Shown here: piece by piece, positions 8,089 to 15,815 of the stretch | Layout: every line of letters starts with the position of its first letter | Numbering within the stretch: position 1 is the stretch's first letter | Assembly (NCBI GenBank): GCA_947372165.1 | Contig: CANBSP010000002.1 | Coordinates: 1 to 64,000, forward strand | Direction of reading: 5' to 3' | Length of the DNA: 64,000 nt | Source: Actinomycetota bacterium | GTDB taxonomy: Bacteria > Actinomycetota > Actinomycetes > Nanopelagicales > Nanopelagicaceae | Translations under genes and position numbers: made by a program | Notes under the pieces: model-generated | Told to the model about the DNA's origin: nothing | The model's input: only the letters and a program-made list of their open reading frames with translations | Database searches by the model: none

Positions 8089-10554
8089 TCAATCTCGAAG
8101 GATGGCCCCACAACGCTCGGTCGCACGTGCGCCAGCAGCAAGTCTGAATGCGCTCACTTCGTCAGCCGTGAGGGTTCGATCCGGTGCTCGGAAGACCATC
8201 GTGAAGGCAAGGGAGATTCGCCCCTCCCCCGCTTGGTCGTATCGATCGAAGAGCGTGATGGATTCAAGTAATTCCCCTGCGCCTTCGCGAAGGGCTGCTT
8301 CGACCGCGCTGGAGGCGACATCCGATGAGACAAAGAGTGAAATATCTTGGATCGCTGCCGGCATCGTCAGTACTGGTTGTGCACGTGTCTGAGGTGAGAA
8401 TGGCAACTCTGAGAGGATGACAGCAAAGGCGCAACTGCGGGCTGGTAGGCCGAGTTCTTCAAGAACTCGAGGGTGCAATTCACCAGCATGGGCAACCGGT
8501 TTGCCACCGATGCGGATCTCGGCACAACGTCCAGGATGCCACGGTGCGAGATCTGATTGAACGATCTCCATCTGGTTTCCAGTTTCGGCGACGATTCGCT
8601 CTGCCATCGAGATGGCATCACTCCAGTCGAAGCTGCGACCAGCGCCCCACCAACCTTTGCGATCCAATGAACCAGAAACAACCGCACCTACAAAGAGTGG
8701 CTGCGCTGGGACGCTGTTGTAAATATCTTTGATCGTCTCATCGCTTGGCCTGGAGGATGTTGGGACGATTCCGATTCGGCTCAGAGCCGATGTATCTCGG
8801 AAGACTGAACCGATTTCAAAGAGCGCCACATCTTTTGAACCACGCGAGAGATTGCGTTGTAGCGCTGAAAGTAAGCCCGGCAAAAGATGGGTACGAAGCA
8901 GAGGTGCCTCGTCCGACATCGGGTTAGCAATTTTAAATGAGGCAGCTCGTGGACCGACAAAACCCAGAGTCTTCACCATCTCTGGCGAAACGAATGGATA
9001 GGAATAGATCTCAGAGAATCCAAGAGAGGCTAAGAGTTGTGCCACTCCGCGTTTGCGGTACTGGATCGGCGAAAGCGTGGCTCCTGCTTTGCCAGTGGGA
9101 AGGCGGGAGGGAATCAGGTCATAACCATGAACGCGAGCGACTTCTTCCGCAAGATCAGAGAGAACTTCGAGATCTGGTCGCCAGGTTGGCACTGTGAAGT
9201 TCCAAGAATGGGCTTGGGCTTGCTCTACCTCTCCGCCAATTGCGGTGAGGGCATGGCGAATCTGATCGCTTGTGTAATCGAATCCAATGAGATTGCAGAT
9301 AGCCGATGGATCAAAGGTAATCATGCGTTTAGCTTTCACAGCACCAGCGACACTTTCACCGACAAACTGTGCTCCGGCTAATTCAACGAGAAGAGCGGTC
9401 GCTCTGGCGGATGCGACTGCAGCGATCGCTGGATCCACGTTTCGCTCGAGGCGTCGAGAGGCTTCAGAAGAGAGCCGTTGGGATCGAGAATTCCTCGCGA
9501 TTGAGATCGGATCAAAATGTGCTGCCTCGAGGGCAATATTTACAGTGGAATCCCTTACTTCAGATTCAAGTCCACCCATGGTGCCAGCAAGCGCCAGGGC
9601 CTTCTTATCATCAGCAATCAACAGTGAATCAGCTGAAAGTGAACGCTTCTGGCCGTCAAGTGTGACGAACTCCTTCGTCATTCCTGCGCGAACAACATGA
9701 AGGGAACCCTCGATTGTGTCGGCATCAAAGGCATGGAGCGGTTGGCCAAGTTCGAGCATCACATAATTGGTAATGTCAACGGCAAGTGAGATTGAACGCA
9801 TGCCACATTTCTCAATTCGCCGTTGCATCCACAATGGTGTTGGAGCCTTTACATCGACATGAGACAAGGAAGCGATCTTGATGTAATCAGCGCCCGTCGG
9901 ATCATCGATCACGACTTCAATAATCTTTCCGTTTGTGGATGCGATACCAGCTAGATAATCGATAGACCCGGGATCCTTAAATGGAACACCGAGTGAGAGC
10001 GCAAGCTCACGTGCCAATCCTCGTGCCGAGAGGGCATATCCTCGATCTGGATTCACTGCTACATCAATAATCATCTCGTTGATCGCAAGGAGTGCGATCG
10101 CATCATCGCCAACCTTCGCAGATCCTGGCGAGAGAATGATGATGCCTTGGTGATCATCACTGATTCCAAGTTCGCGCGCTGAGCAGATCATGCCATTGCT
10201 GGTCTTGCCATATGTCTCACGTGCCGAAATCACGAACTCCCCAGGGAGGATCGCTCCTGGAAGCGCGGCAACAACCAAATCGCCTTCTGCGAAGTTACGA
10301 GCACCGCAGATCACATAACGAATCTCGCCGTCACCACAATCGAGTCCGACGTAGCGAATGGGCTTCTTATGCTCGGTCAGTTCTTCAATGCTGGCGACGA
10401 GGGCAACTACGAGCGGACCAGTAAGCCCCTCCCCTTGCATGACAATCTCTTCCACTTCGAACCCGACCTTTACAAAGGCTGATTCGATGAGCTCTGGTGT
10501 GCAGTCGGCCGGAAGCTCGGCGAATTCGCGAAGCCACGATAATGGGATCTTCAT
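8089..10554 (-). CDS. pheT: Phenylalanyl-tRNA synthetase beta subunit
   Basis: An 821-residue large subunit of the alpha2-beta2 enzyme that charges tRNA-Phe. Order: N-terminal MKIPLSWLREFAELP, a tRNA-binding EMAP-type domain (LVVALVASIEELTEHKK to about residue 150), B3/B4 editing domain (WMQRRIEKCGMRSISLAVDITNYVMLELGQPLHAFD), B5, catalytic-like core and a C-terminal ferredoxin-fold anticodon-binding domain ending RCGAILRD. I start it at ATG 10554, where it overlaps the pheS stop by 4 bases; the open frame runs 63 codons further upstream inside pheS, but that part has no family resemblance. Confidence 0.96.
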   Translation of the reverse strand: MKIPLSWLREFAELPADCTPELIESAFVKVGFEVEEIVMQGEGLTGPLVVALVASIEELTEHKKPIRYVGLDCGDGEIRYVICGARNFAEGDLVVAALPGAILPGEFVISARETYGKTSNGMICSARELGISDDHQGIIILSPGSAKVGDDAIALLAINEMIIDVAVNPDRGYALSARGLARELALSLGVPFKDPGSIDYLAGIASTNGKIIEVVIDDPTGADYIKIASLSHVDVKAPTPLWMQRRIEKCGMRSISLAVDITNYVMLELGQPLHAFDADTIEGSLHVVRAGMTKEFVTLDGQKRSLSADSLLIADDKKALALAGTMGGLESEVRDSTVNIALEAAHFDPISIARNSRSQRLSSEASRRLERNVDPAIAAVASARATALLVELAGAQFVGESVAGAVKAKRMITFDPSAICNLIGFDYTSDQIRHALTAIGGEVEQAQAHSWNFTVPTWRPDLEVLSDLAEEVARVHGYDLIPSRLPTGKAGATLSPIQYRKRGVAQLLASLGFSEIYSYPFVSPEMVKTLGFVGPRAASFKIANPMSDEAPLLRTHLLPGLLSALQRNLSRGSKDVALFEIGSVFRDTSALSRIGIVPTSSRPSDETIKDIYNSVPAQPLFVGAVVSGSLDRKGWWGAGRSFDWSDAISMAERIVAETGNQMEIVQSDLAPWHPGRCAEIRIGGKPVAHAGELHPRVLEELGLPARSCAFAVILSELPFSPQTRAQPVLTMPAAIQDISLFVSSDVASSAVEAALREGAGELLESITLFDRYDQAGEGRISLAFTMVFRAPDRTLTADEVSAFRLAAGARATERCGAILRD

Positions 10555-11567
10555 CGCAGGCCACTTCCAAAGTTCTGGGTGAAACGAATATCGCCTTCGA
10601 CAATATCGTGCATATCGGTAATTCCGTGGCGCACCATCAAGGTTCGTTCTAGCCCCATACCAAATGCAAAACCTGAGAACTCTTCTGGGTCGATTCCGGC
10701 GGCACGAAGTACCTTTGGATTCACCATGCCGCAGCCACCCCATTCAACCCAGCGACCATTGAAGAAGAAATCAACCTCGGCGCTTGGCTCAGTGAATGGG
10801 AAAAATGATGGACGAAGTCGAGTCTTTACATCTGGCCCGAAGATCGAGCGAGCGAAATAATCTAATGTCCCTTTGAGGTCGGCCATCGTGATGTTGCGAT
10901 CGATGACAAGTCCTTCGACCTGGCTAAAGACTGGGGTGTGTGTCGCATCGAGCTCATCTGCACGATAGGTGCGTCCTGGACAGATCACATAGATCGGCGG
11001 CTTCTCCTCCAACATGGTTCGCATTTGCACCGGAGATGTGTGCGTGCGCAGAACTAGGTGAGATTCGAGCGGTTCGATGAAGAAGGTATCTTGCATAGTT
11101 CGCGCTGGATGGTCTGCAGGAATATTGAGTGAATCGAAGTTGAGCCATTCCGCCTCTAACTCTGGGCCTTCCGCGATTCGATAACCGAGCCCCAGGAAGA
11201 GATCGCAAATCTCATTTGTCAGAATAGTGAGTGGGTGAAGTCCACCTTTTGGCGTGCGGTTCGCAGTAATGGATACATCCACGCGCTCCTCGATCAATAC
11301 GCGAGCATCGCGCTCGGCCTCAAGTTCTACTTGCCTCGCCTCGAAGGTGGCGACAATGGCGCCCTTTGCCTTGCCGACGATCTTTCCGAATTCAGCTCGG
11401 GCAGAAGGATCCATCTGACCTAACGACTGGTTTGCCTTTGCGATGGGTGAACGATCCCCAACATGCTCTATCCGAACCTCTTTGAGTTGATCAAGATCAG
11501 TCGCTGAAGATATTGCAGAGAGGGCTGCGCCCACCATGCCATCAATATCTGCAGAAGTAAGGGTCAT
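10551..11567 (-). CDS. pheS: Phenylalanyl-tRNA synthetase alpha subunit
   Basis: A 338-residue class II synthetase catalytic subunit. An N-terminal coiled-coil of about 85 residues binds tRNA; the catalytic core shows GLHPLTILTNEICDLF, FDSLNIPADHPARTMQDTFF (motif 2 area), GRTYRADELDATHTPVFSQVEGLVID and the motif 3 GFAFGMGLERTLMVRHGI. I use ATG 11567 rather than an upstream start, as it gives the usual length and stays outside the methyltransferase gene. No strong ribosome-binding site is visible. It forms one complex with PheT. Confidence 0.95.
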   Translation of the reverse strand: MTLTSADIDGMVGAALSAISSATDLDQLKEVRIEHVGDRSPIAKANQSLGQMDPSARAEFGKIVGKAKGAIVATFEARQVELEAERDARVLIEERVDVSITANRTPKGGLHPLTILTNEICDLFLGLGYRIAEGPELEAEWLNFDSLNIPADHPARTMQDTFFIEPLESHLVLRTHTSPVQMRTMLEEKPPIYVICPGRTYRADELDATHTPVFSQVEGLVIDRNITMADLKGTLDYFARSIFGPDVKTRLRPSFFPFTEPSAEVDFFFNGRWVEWGGCGMVNPKVLRAAGIDPEEFSGFAFGMGLERTLMVRHGITDMHDIVEGDIRFTQNFGSGLR

Positions 11568-11580
11568 AAGGGTCGTTATT

Positions 11581-12396
11581 CTAGCGACTGCCAGCGATTC
11601 CCAAGTGGAATAACGCGATTGCAGCAGCACTCGCAACGTTGAGGCTCTCGGCATGGCCCTTCATTGGAATCCGGACCTTCTCAATAGATTCCGGCAGAGT
11701 CGGAAGACCCCGAGCTTCATTCCCAAAGATTGCGATGATGGGTTTATCAGGTTGGCAATCATGAAGATCGCGGCTGCCCAATCCATCGAAGGCGAGCACT
11801 GAGTACTCTCCCGATTGAGCGAGTTCGACAATGCTCGCCAGGGTTAGATCCTCAACGACCGGAATATGCCAGAGCGAACCAGCTGTTGATCGGACTACTT
11901 TTGGTGAATAGATATCGACACTGCCTTCAGAGAAGAGCACTGCATCGAAGCCACAGGCATCGGCCGTACGAATCGCAGTGCCGGCATTTCCTGGATCTTG
12001 AATCTGCCAGAAGAAGGCGAGCCGCTTTGGAGAGGTTGAAATGAGCTCTTCGAGAGAGAGTGCTCGATATTTGCAGAGTGCCAAAATTCCTTGAGGGGAT
12101 TCGGTATCAGCCATGGCGGCCATTACTGCATCAGTGACCGGAATAATCTCTTGTGCATCAACGATCTCCGAAGAGAATTCGCCTCGCAACTTCTCTTCAC
12201 CCGTTGGAGTGAGATATAACTTTTCAATGAGCGGGGCGCTCTTGATCTGTGGAATCAATGCGCTACGAAGCGATTGCATCCCATCTGCGATGAAGAGGGA
12301 CTCTTCCCGACGGATCTTCTTCCCTCGTGAACCCAAAAGAGCCTTCACTCGCTCAACATGCGGCGAGTGAAGGCTCGTAATTACTTGATGGGTCAT
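11581..12396 (-). CDS. TrmH/SpoU-family RNA 2'-O-methyltransferase
   Basis: A 271-residue SPOUT-class methyltransferase that should methylate a ribose in rRNA (or tRNA) with S-adenosylmethionine. Motif 1 is FFWQIQDPGNAGTAIRTADACG, motif 2 IIAIFGNEARGLP, motif 3 VRIPMKGHAESLNVASAAAIALF; together they make the knotted SAM site. The first 100 residues look like the substrate-binding domain of RlmB/TsnR-like enzymes. Its position between rplT and pheS, as in other actinobacteria, favours 23S rRNA as target, but the exact nucleotide cannot be assigned. Confidence 0.88.
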   Translation of the reverse strand: MTHQVITSLHSPHVERVKALLGSRGKKIRREESLFIADGMQSLRSALIPQIKSAPLIEKLYLTPTGEEKLRGEFSSEIVDAQEIIPVTDAVMAAMADTESPQGILALCKYRALSLEELISTSPKRLAFFWQIQDPGNAGTAIRTADACGFDAVLFSEGSVDIYSPKVVRSTAGSLWHIPVVEDLTLASIVELAQSGEYSVLAFDGLGSRDLHDCQPDKPIIAIFGNEARGLPTLPESIEKVRIPMKGHAESLNVASAAAIALFHLGIAGSR

Positions 12397-12419
12397 TCTT
12401 ACTGTTGTGTAATGACTAA

Positions 12420-12782
12420 TTACGCAGTAACGACATGCTTGCGAGCAACTTCAACGAGGGCTGCAAAGGCAGCTGGATCGTTTGTTGCAAGCTCTGCAAG
12501 TACGCGACGATCTACCGCAATACCAGCACCATTAAGGCCCTGGATGAAGCGGTTGTAGGTAAGACCGTTTGCGCGAGCACCAGCGTTGATGCGCTGGATC
12601 CAGAGGCGACGGAAGTCACCCTTCTTATCCTTGCGATCGTTGAATGCATAGACAAGAGAGTGAGTTACCTGCTCCTTTGCCTTGCTGAAGAGACGTGAAC
12701 GTTGTCCGCGATAACCAGCGGCGCGCTCGAGGGTGGTACGACGCTTCTTAGCAGCGTGGACTCCGCGTTTTACTCTTGCCAT
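12420..12782 (-). CDS. rplT: 50S ribosomal protein L20
   Basis: A 120-residue L20 with the typical basic start [32 protein letters not shown] and the globular [24 protein letters not shown]. It binds 23S rRNA early in large-subunit assembly. It is the third gene of infC-rpmI-rplT, 14 bases after rpmI. A Shine-Dalgarno-like AAGGGGGAG precedes the start. Confidence 0.98.
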   Translation of the reverse strand: MARVKRGVHAAKKRRTTLERAAGYRGQRSRLFSKAKEQVTHSLVYAFNDRKDKKGDFRRLWIQRINAGARANGLTYNRFIQGLNGAGIAVDRRVLAELATNDPAAFAALVEVARKHVVTA

Positions 12783-12796
12783 TGTCTACTCCCCCT

Positions 12797-12994
12797 TTAC
12801 TTCAGACCGAGCATGCGCTTGGCGGTCATAGTTACTGTCTTCTTACCTGTTGCATCATTGCTCAAACGGCGTGTGACGCGTGAAGATTTGTGCTCCAAAA
12901 GGTGGCGCTTGCCGGCACGCTCGTGCATGACTTTGCCAGTTCCGGTGAGGCGGAAGGTCTTCTTCGCACCACTGTGGGTCTTCATCTTTGGCAT
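12797..12994 (-). CDS. rpmI: 50S ribosomal protein L35
   Basis: A 65-residue basic protein, [21 protein letters not shown] and then [14 protein letters not shown]-like sequence, matching L35 in length and motifs. It lies between infC and rplT in the conserved order. The message probably shares the infC promoter. Confidence 0.98.
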   Translation of the reverse strand: MPKMKTHSGAKKTFRLTGTGKVMHERAGKRHLLEHKSSRVTRRLSNDATGKKTVTMTAKRMLGLK

Positions 12995-13029
12995 TGCTTC
13001 CTCGTTTCTCGTTACGCTTTAACTAAAAA

Positions 13030-13635
13030 TTATTCAGCTTGGGCGACTTCTGGTACTGCATCTACAACCGGTGCCGATGCAGCAGGTGCAGCCTTTGCAG
13101 GCGCAGCCTTCTTAATCGAGCCCTTCTTTACCAATGGTCCCAGCACCATGGTCATCGAACGTCCCTCTTTTTTAGGGGCGAACTCAACCGCTGCTACTGC
13201 TACCAACTCTTCTGCTAACTTCATTAACAGGCGATATCCCATCTCTGGTCTCGTCTGTTCGCGTCCGCGGAACTGAACAGTTACCTTCACCTTGTCACCG
13301 GCACGAAGAAACTTTTCGATGTGATTTCGCTTCGTTTCGTAATCGTGCGGTTCGATCTTTAAACCAAGTCTCATCTCCTTCACCACAATGTGGGTCTGGT
13401 TCTGGCGAGCTTCACGTGCTTTCTGAGCGATCTCGTACTTGTACTTTCCGAAATCCATCACTTTGCAGACAGGTGGCTGGGCATCAGGTGAGATTTCGAC
13501 GAGGTCTAAACCGACTTCATCTGCCATCGCAAGCGCAGTGTCGATATCGACAATGCCAACTTGATCACCCTCATGTCCGATTAGGCGCACTTGTGGAACG
13601 CGAATTCGATCATTGATTCGTAGATCGGCGCTGAT
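13030..13635 (-). CDS. infC: Translation initiation factor IF-3 (AUC start)
   Basis: A 201-residue IF-3. It keeps fMet-tRNA selection accurate and stops early 50S joining. The N domain reads SADLRINDRIRVPQVRLIGHEGDQ, the linker AREARQNQTHIVVKE, the C domain FRGREQTRPEMGYRLL; an Ala/Pro-rich tail follows. I start it at the ATC codon at 13633-13635. The only usual start in frame is a GTG 15 codons later, which would remove the conserved N-terminal strand, and a TGA lies 5 codons upstream. AAGGAAAGAG precedes the ATC at good spacing. Rare AUU/AUC starts are known for infC, where IF-3 limits its own synthesis. Confidence 0.93.
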   Translation of the reverse strand: MSADLRINDRIRVPQVRLIGHEGDQVGIVDIDTALAMADEVGLDLVEISPDAQPPVCKVMDFGKYKYEIAQKAREARQNQTHIVVKEMRLGLKIEPHDYETKRNHIEKFLRAGDKVKVTVQFRGREQTRPEMGYRLLMKLAEELVAVAAVEFAPKKEGRSMTMVLGPLVKKGSIKKAAPAKAAPAASAPVVDAVPEVAQAE

Positions 13636-13908
13636 AACTCTTTCCTTTCAATACGGAGACTGCCCTGAAATTAATCTGACACTGCTCTTAGATCTATTGG
13701 TGAGCAAGAGGAACGGGCCGCACAAGGAAACTACTCGCATTACTCGTGAAGGCGGCGTAACCGAACTTCCTGAGCGCGAGGCGTTCAGAAGATTCCCGAA
13801 GGAATATTCATTCTTGACCAACTAACCGAAGTCAGTGAGGTGGGAGCGGCTAGCTCCACTTGATGAACTAAGGGTATCCGAGGGGGCCAGAAAGGAGAAA
13901 TCCGCTAA
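13636..13908 (-). promoter_or_regulatory. Leader/promoter region of infC-rpmI-rplT
   Basis: This 273-bp gap holds no convincing gene. On the minus strand it has a small ATTCC-UUCG-GGAAT tetraloop hairpin (13792-13805) and a larger imperfect hairpin GTGGAGC/GCTCCCAC near 13839-13858, close to the fabI end. Such leaders often carry translational or attenuation control of this operon, but I cannot match it to a known leader family, and I found no clear -35/-10 pair. Confidence 0.4.
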
Positions 13909-14682
13909 TTAGCCCCCGATAGCGTGAACGCCGCCATCGACGTGAACCATCTCCCCTGTCGTCTTGGGGAACCAATCAGAGAGGAGGGCGACTGCGCCCT
14001 TGGCAGCTGGCACTGGGTCTGAGGTATCCCACGAGAGAGGTGCTCGGCTATTCCATACTTGTTCAAAATCTTCGAAACCTGGGATCGACTTGGCGGCCAT
14101 CGTCTTAATAGGACCAGCGGCGATGAGGTTGACTCGAACATTCTCTTTGCCCAGATCGCGAGCTAAATATCGTGAGCAAGACTCCAAGGCTGCCTTTGCG
14201 ACGCCCATCCAGTCGTACTTTGGCCAGGCAACGCGTGCATCAAAGGTAAGGCCGACGACGCTCGCACCCTTCTCTTGATCAAAGAGCGGACGAGTAGCCA
14301 TGGTCAACGATTTGAGCGAGTAGGCCGAGACATGAAGAGCTGTCGATACATCCTCCCACTCGGTATTGAGGAAGTTGCCACCAAGGGCTGCTTCAGGAGC
14401 AAAACCAATTGAATGTACGACGCCATCGAGATGAGAAACATGTTCACGGAGTCTTGCCGGAAGTTCGGCAAGATCTTCTGCACTTGTCACATCTAAGGCA
14501 ATGACCGGGGCCGGCGTTGGCAGGCGATTGGCGATCCGTTGGGTGATGCTCATGGCTCGACCAAAAGAGCTCAGGATGACATTCGCACCCTCTTCTTGAG
14601 CAAGGCGAGCAATGTGGAACGCAATTGAAGATTCAGTCAAAACTCCCGTGACGAGGATATTTTTTCCTTGAAGAAGCGCCAT
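13909..14682 (-). CDS. fabI: Enoyl-[acyl-carrier-protein] reductase (NADH), InhA type
   Basis: A 257-residue short-chain dehydrogenase-like reductase that completes each fatty-acid elongation cycle. The N-terminal GKNILVTGVLTESSIAFHIARLAQEEGA is the FabI nucleotide loop, HSIGFAPEAALGGNFL follows, and the catalytic YDWMGVAKAALES (Tyr and Lys six apart) matches the InhA arrangement. The substrate-loop region AGPIKTMAAKSIPGF is present. It overlaps the fabG stop by one base, so the two FAS-II reductases are co-translated, the order seen in many actinobacteria. Confidence 0.95.
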   Translation of the reverse strand: MALLQGKNILVTGVLTESSIAFHIARLAQEEGANVILSSFGRAMSITQRIANRLPTPAPVIALDVTSAEDLAELPARLREHVSHLDGVVHSIGFAPEAALGGNFLNTEWEDVSTALHVSAYSLKSLTMATRPLFDQEKGASVVGLTFDARVAWPKYDWMGVAKAALESCSRYLARDLGKENVRVNLIAAGPIKTMAAKSIPGFEDFEQVWNSRAPLSWDTSDPVPAAKGAVALLSDWFPKTTGEMVHVDGGVHAIGG

Positions 14683-15413
14683 TAGTTACCCATTCCTAAT
14701 CCACCGTCAATTGGGATGACGGCACCTGTTATATATCCTGCATCTTCTGATGCAATAAATCTGACGGCATGTGCAATCTCATCAACAGATGCAAAGCGAG
14801 CCAATGGAATCTGAGCTAGATACTTCTCTTTCAAAGAGTCTGCCAGAACGGCGGTCATATCTGACTCAACAAAGCCAGGCGCTACTACATTGAAGGTAAT
14901 ACCTCGGCTGCCATACTCCCTTGCAAAGGAACGAGCCATCCCGACCAGGGCCGATTTTGTCGCTGCGTAGTTCACTTGACCTGCAGAACCTAAGAGTCCA
15001 ACCACCGACCCAATAAGTACCACTCTTCCAGAACGTTTCTTCATCATGCCAGAGAGCGCGCGTTGAATAACTCGGAATGTCCCTGTGAGATTGGTATCGA
15101 CAACATCTTGGAAATCTGCCTCACTCATGCGCAAGGCAAGGCCATCTTTCGTAATGCCGGCATTTGCGATGAGGACATCGACCGTCCCGTATTCAGCTTC
15201 GATCGACGTGAAAGCACTCTCAACGCTCGCGCGATCGGTGACATCCATGATGACACCGTTTAATCCCTCAGGCGCGCTTCCAGATCGATGTGTAATGACG
15301 ACTCGATCCCCCGCAGCTTGAAAGGAACGAGCTATGGCAAGACCAATTCCTCTATTTCCACCTGTGACAAGGACGAGCCTGCCAGTCGACTGGTGATCAG
15401 TATCTGCACTCAT
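14682..15413 (-). CDS. fabG: 3-oxoacyl-[acyl-carrier-protein] reductase
   Basis: A 243-residue short-chain dehydrogenase that reduces 3-oxoacyl-ACP with NADPH. VTGGNRGIGLAIARSF is the cofactor loop, NAGIT the NNAG motif, and YAATKSAL the catalytic Tyr-x3-Lys; PGFVESDMT and the terminal GAVIPIDGGLGMGN fit FabG. It heads the fabG-fabI pair. There is no Shine-Dalgarno sequence; a TAGTTT box 8 bases upstream suggests a leaderless message. Confidence 0.93.
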   Translation of the reverse strand: MSADTDHQSTGRLVLVTGGNRGIGLAIARSFQAAGDRVVITHRSGSAPEGLNGVIMDVTDRASVESAFTSIEAEYGTVDVLIANAGITKDGLALRMSEADFQDVVDTNLTGTFRVIQRALSGMMKKRSGRVVLIGSVVGLLGSAGQVNYAATKSALVGMARSFAREYGSRGITFNVVAPGFVESDMTAVLADSLKEKYLAQIPLARFASVDEIAHAVRFIASEDAGYITGAVIPIDGGLGMGN

Positions 15414-15421
15414 AACTGCTA

Positions 15422-15427
15422 AAACTA
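15422..15427 (-). promoter_or_regulatory. Candidate -10 box of fabG (leaderless)
   Basis: TAGTTT on the minus strand lies 8 bases before the fabG ATG, with no ribosome-binding site between. No good -35 is seen. The spacing would put transcription start at or near the start codon. Confidence 0.4.
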
Positions 15428-15488
15428 CTCGTTACTGATGCGTACTCCCAGAATAGACGCTCGACAGGCGCGAAAATCGCTAGTGCCA

Positions 15489-15494
15489 TACGAT
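15489..15494 (+). promoter_or_regulatory. Candidate -10 box of the DUF3099 gene (leaderless)
   Basis: TACGAT lies 6 bases before ATG 15501 and is followed by a second TACGAT that touches the start codon. No Shine-Dalgarno sequence is present, so a leaderless message from ATG 15501 is likely. Confidence 0.45.
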
Positions 15495-15500
15495 TACGAT

Positions 15501-15815
15501 ATGGCCATTAAGCGCGGTAAGAAGAATGAGAATGCACTTCACTCCATCACCTCTGCGCAGACACCGCTCACAGTTGATCAATCTGGCCGAGCACGTCGAT
15601 ATTTCATCAGCATGATGATCCGTACTGCATGCTTCATTTTGACCGTGATTCTGCCAAGTCCATATCGTTGGATCGCGCTCTTCGGCGCAGTTGTGCTCCC
15701 CTACATCGCTGTCGTTGTTGCTAATGCCGGTCGCGAGACGATTATCGGTCAGTCGGCAATCTTTAACTCACGAGCGCTTGGCGCTGGTAGAGATCAAAGT
15801 AAAGACCCTTCGTAG
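15501..15815 (+). CDS. DUF3099 family membrane protein
   Basis: A 104-residue protein of unknown function, resembling the actinobacterial DUF3099 family: HSITSAQTPLTVDQSGRARRYFISMMIR followed by two hydrophobic helices (TACFILTVILP and WIALFGAVVLPYIAVVVAN) and NAGRE. I use ATG 15501 (MAIKRGKK) because a promoter-like box sits just before it; an upstream ATG at 15438 would add 21 unrelated residues. It is divergent from fabG and its last 53 bases overlap the 3' end of the convergent ABC exporter gene. Confidence 0.8.
   Translation: MAIKRGKKNENALHSITSAQTPLTVDQSGRARRYFISMMIRTACFILTVILPSPYRWIALFGAVVLPYIAVVVANAGRETIIGQSAIFNSRALGAGRDQSKDPS

Noticed and set aside
10555-10743. Upstream extension of PheT by 63 residues
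   Set aside because: Arg- and Cys-rich, unlike PheT, and lies wholly inside pheS; the ATG overlapping the pheS stop is the better start.
13613-13825. Open frame of 70 codons on the plus strand between infC and fabI
   Set aside because: No ribosome-binding site or recognisable motif, and it covers the infC start and leader; best seen as chance.
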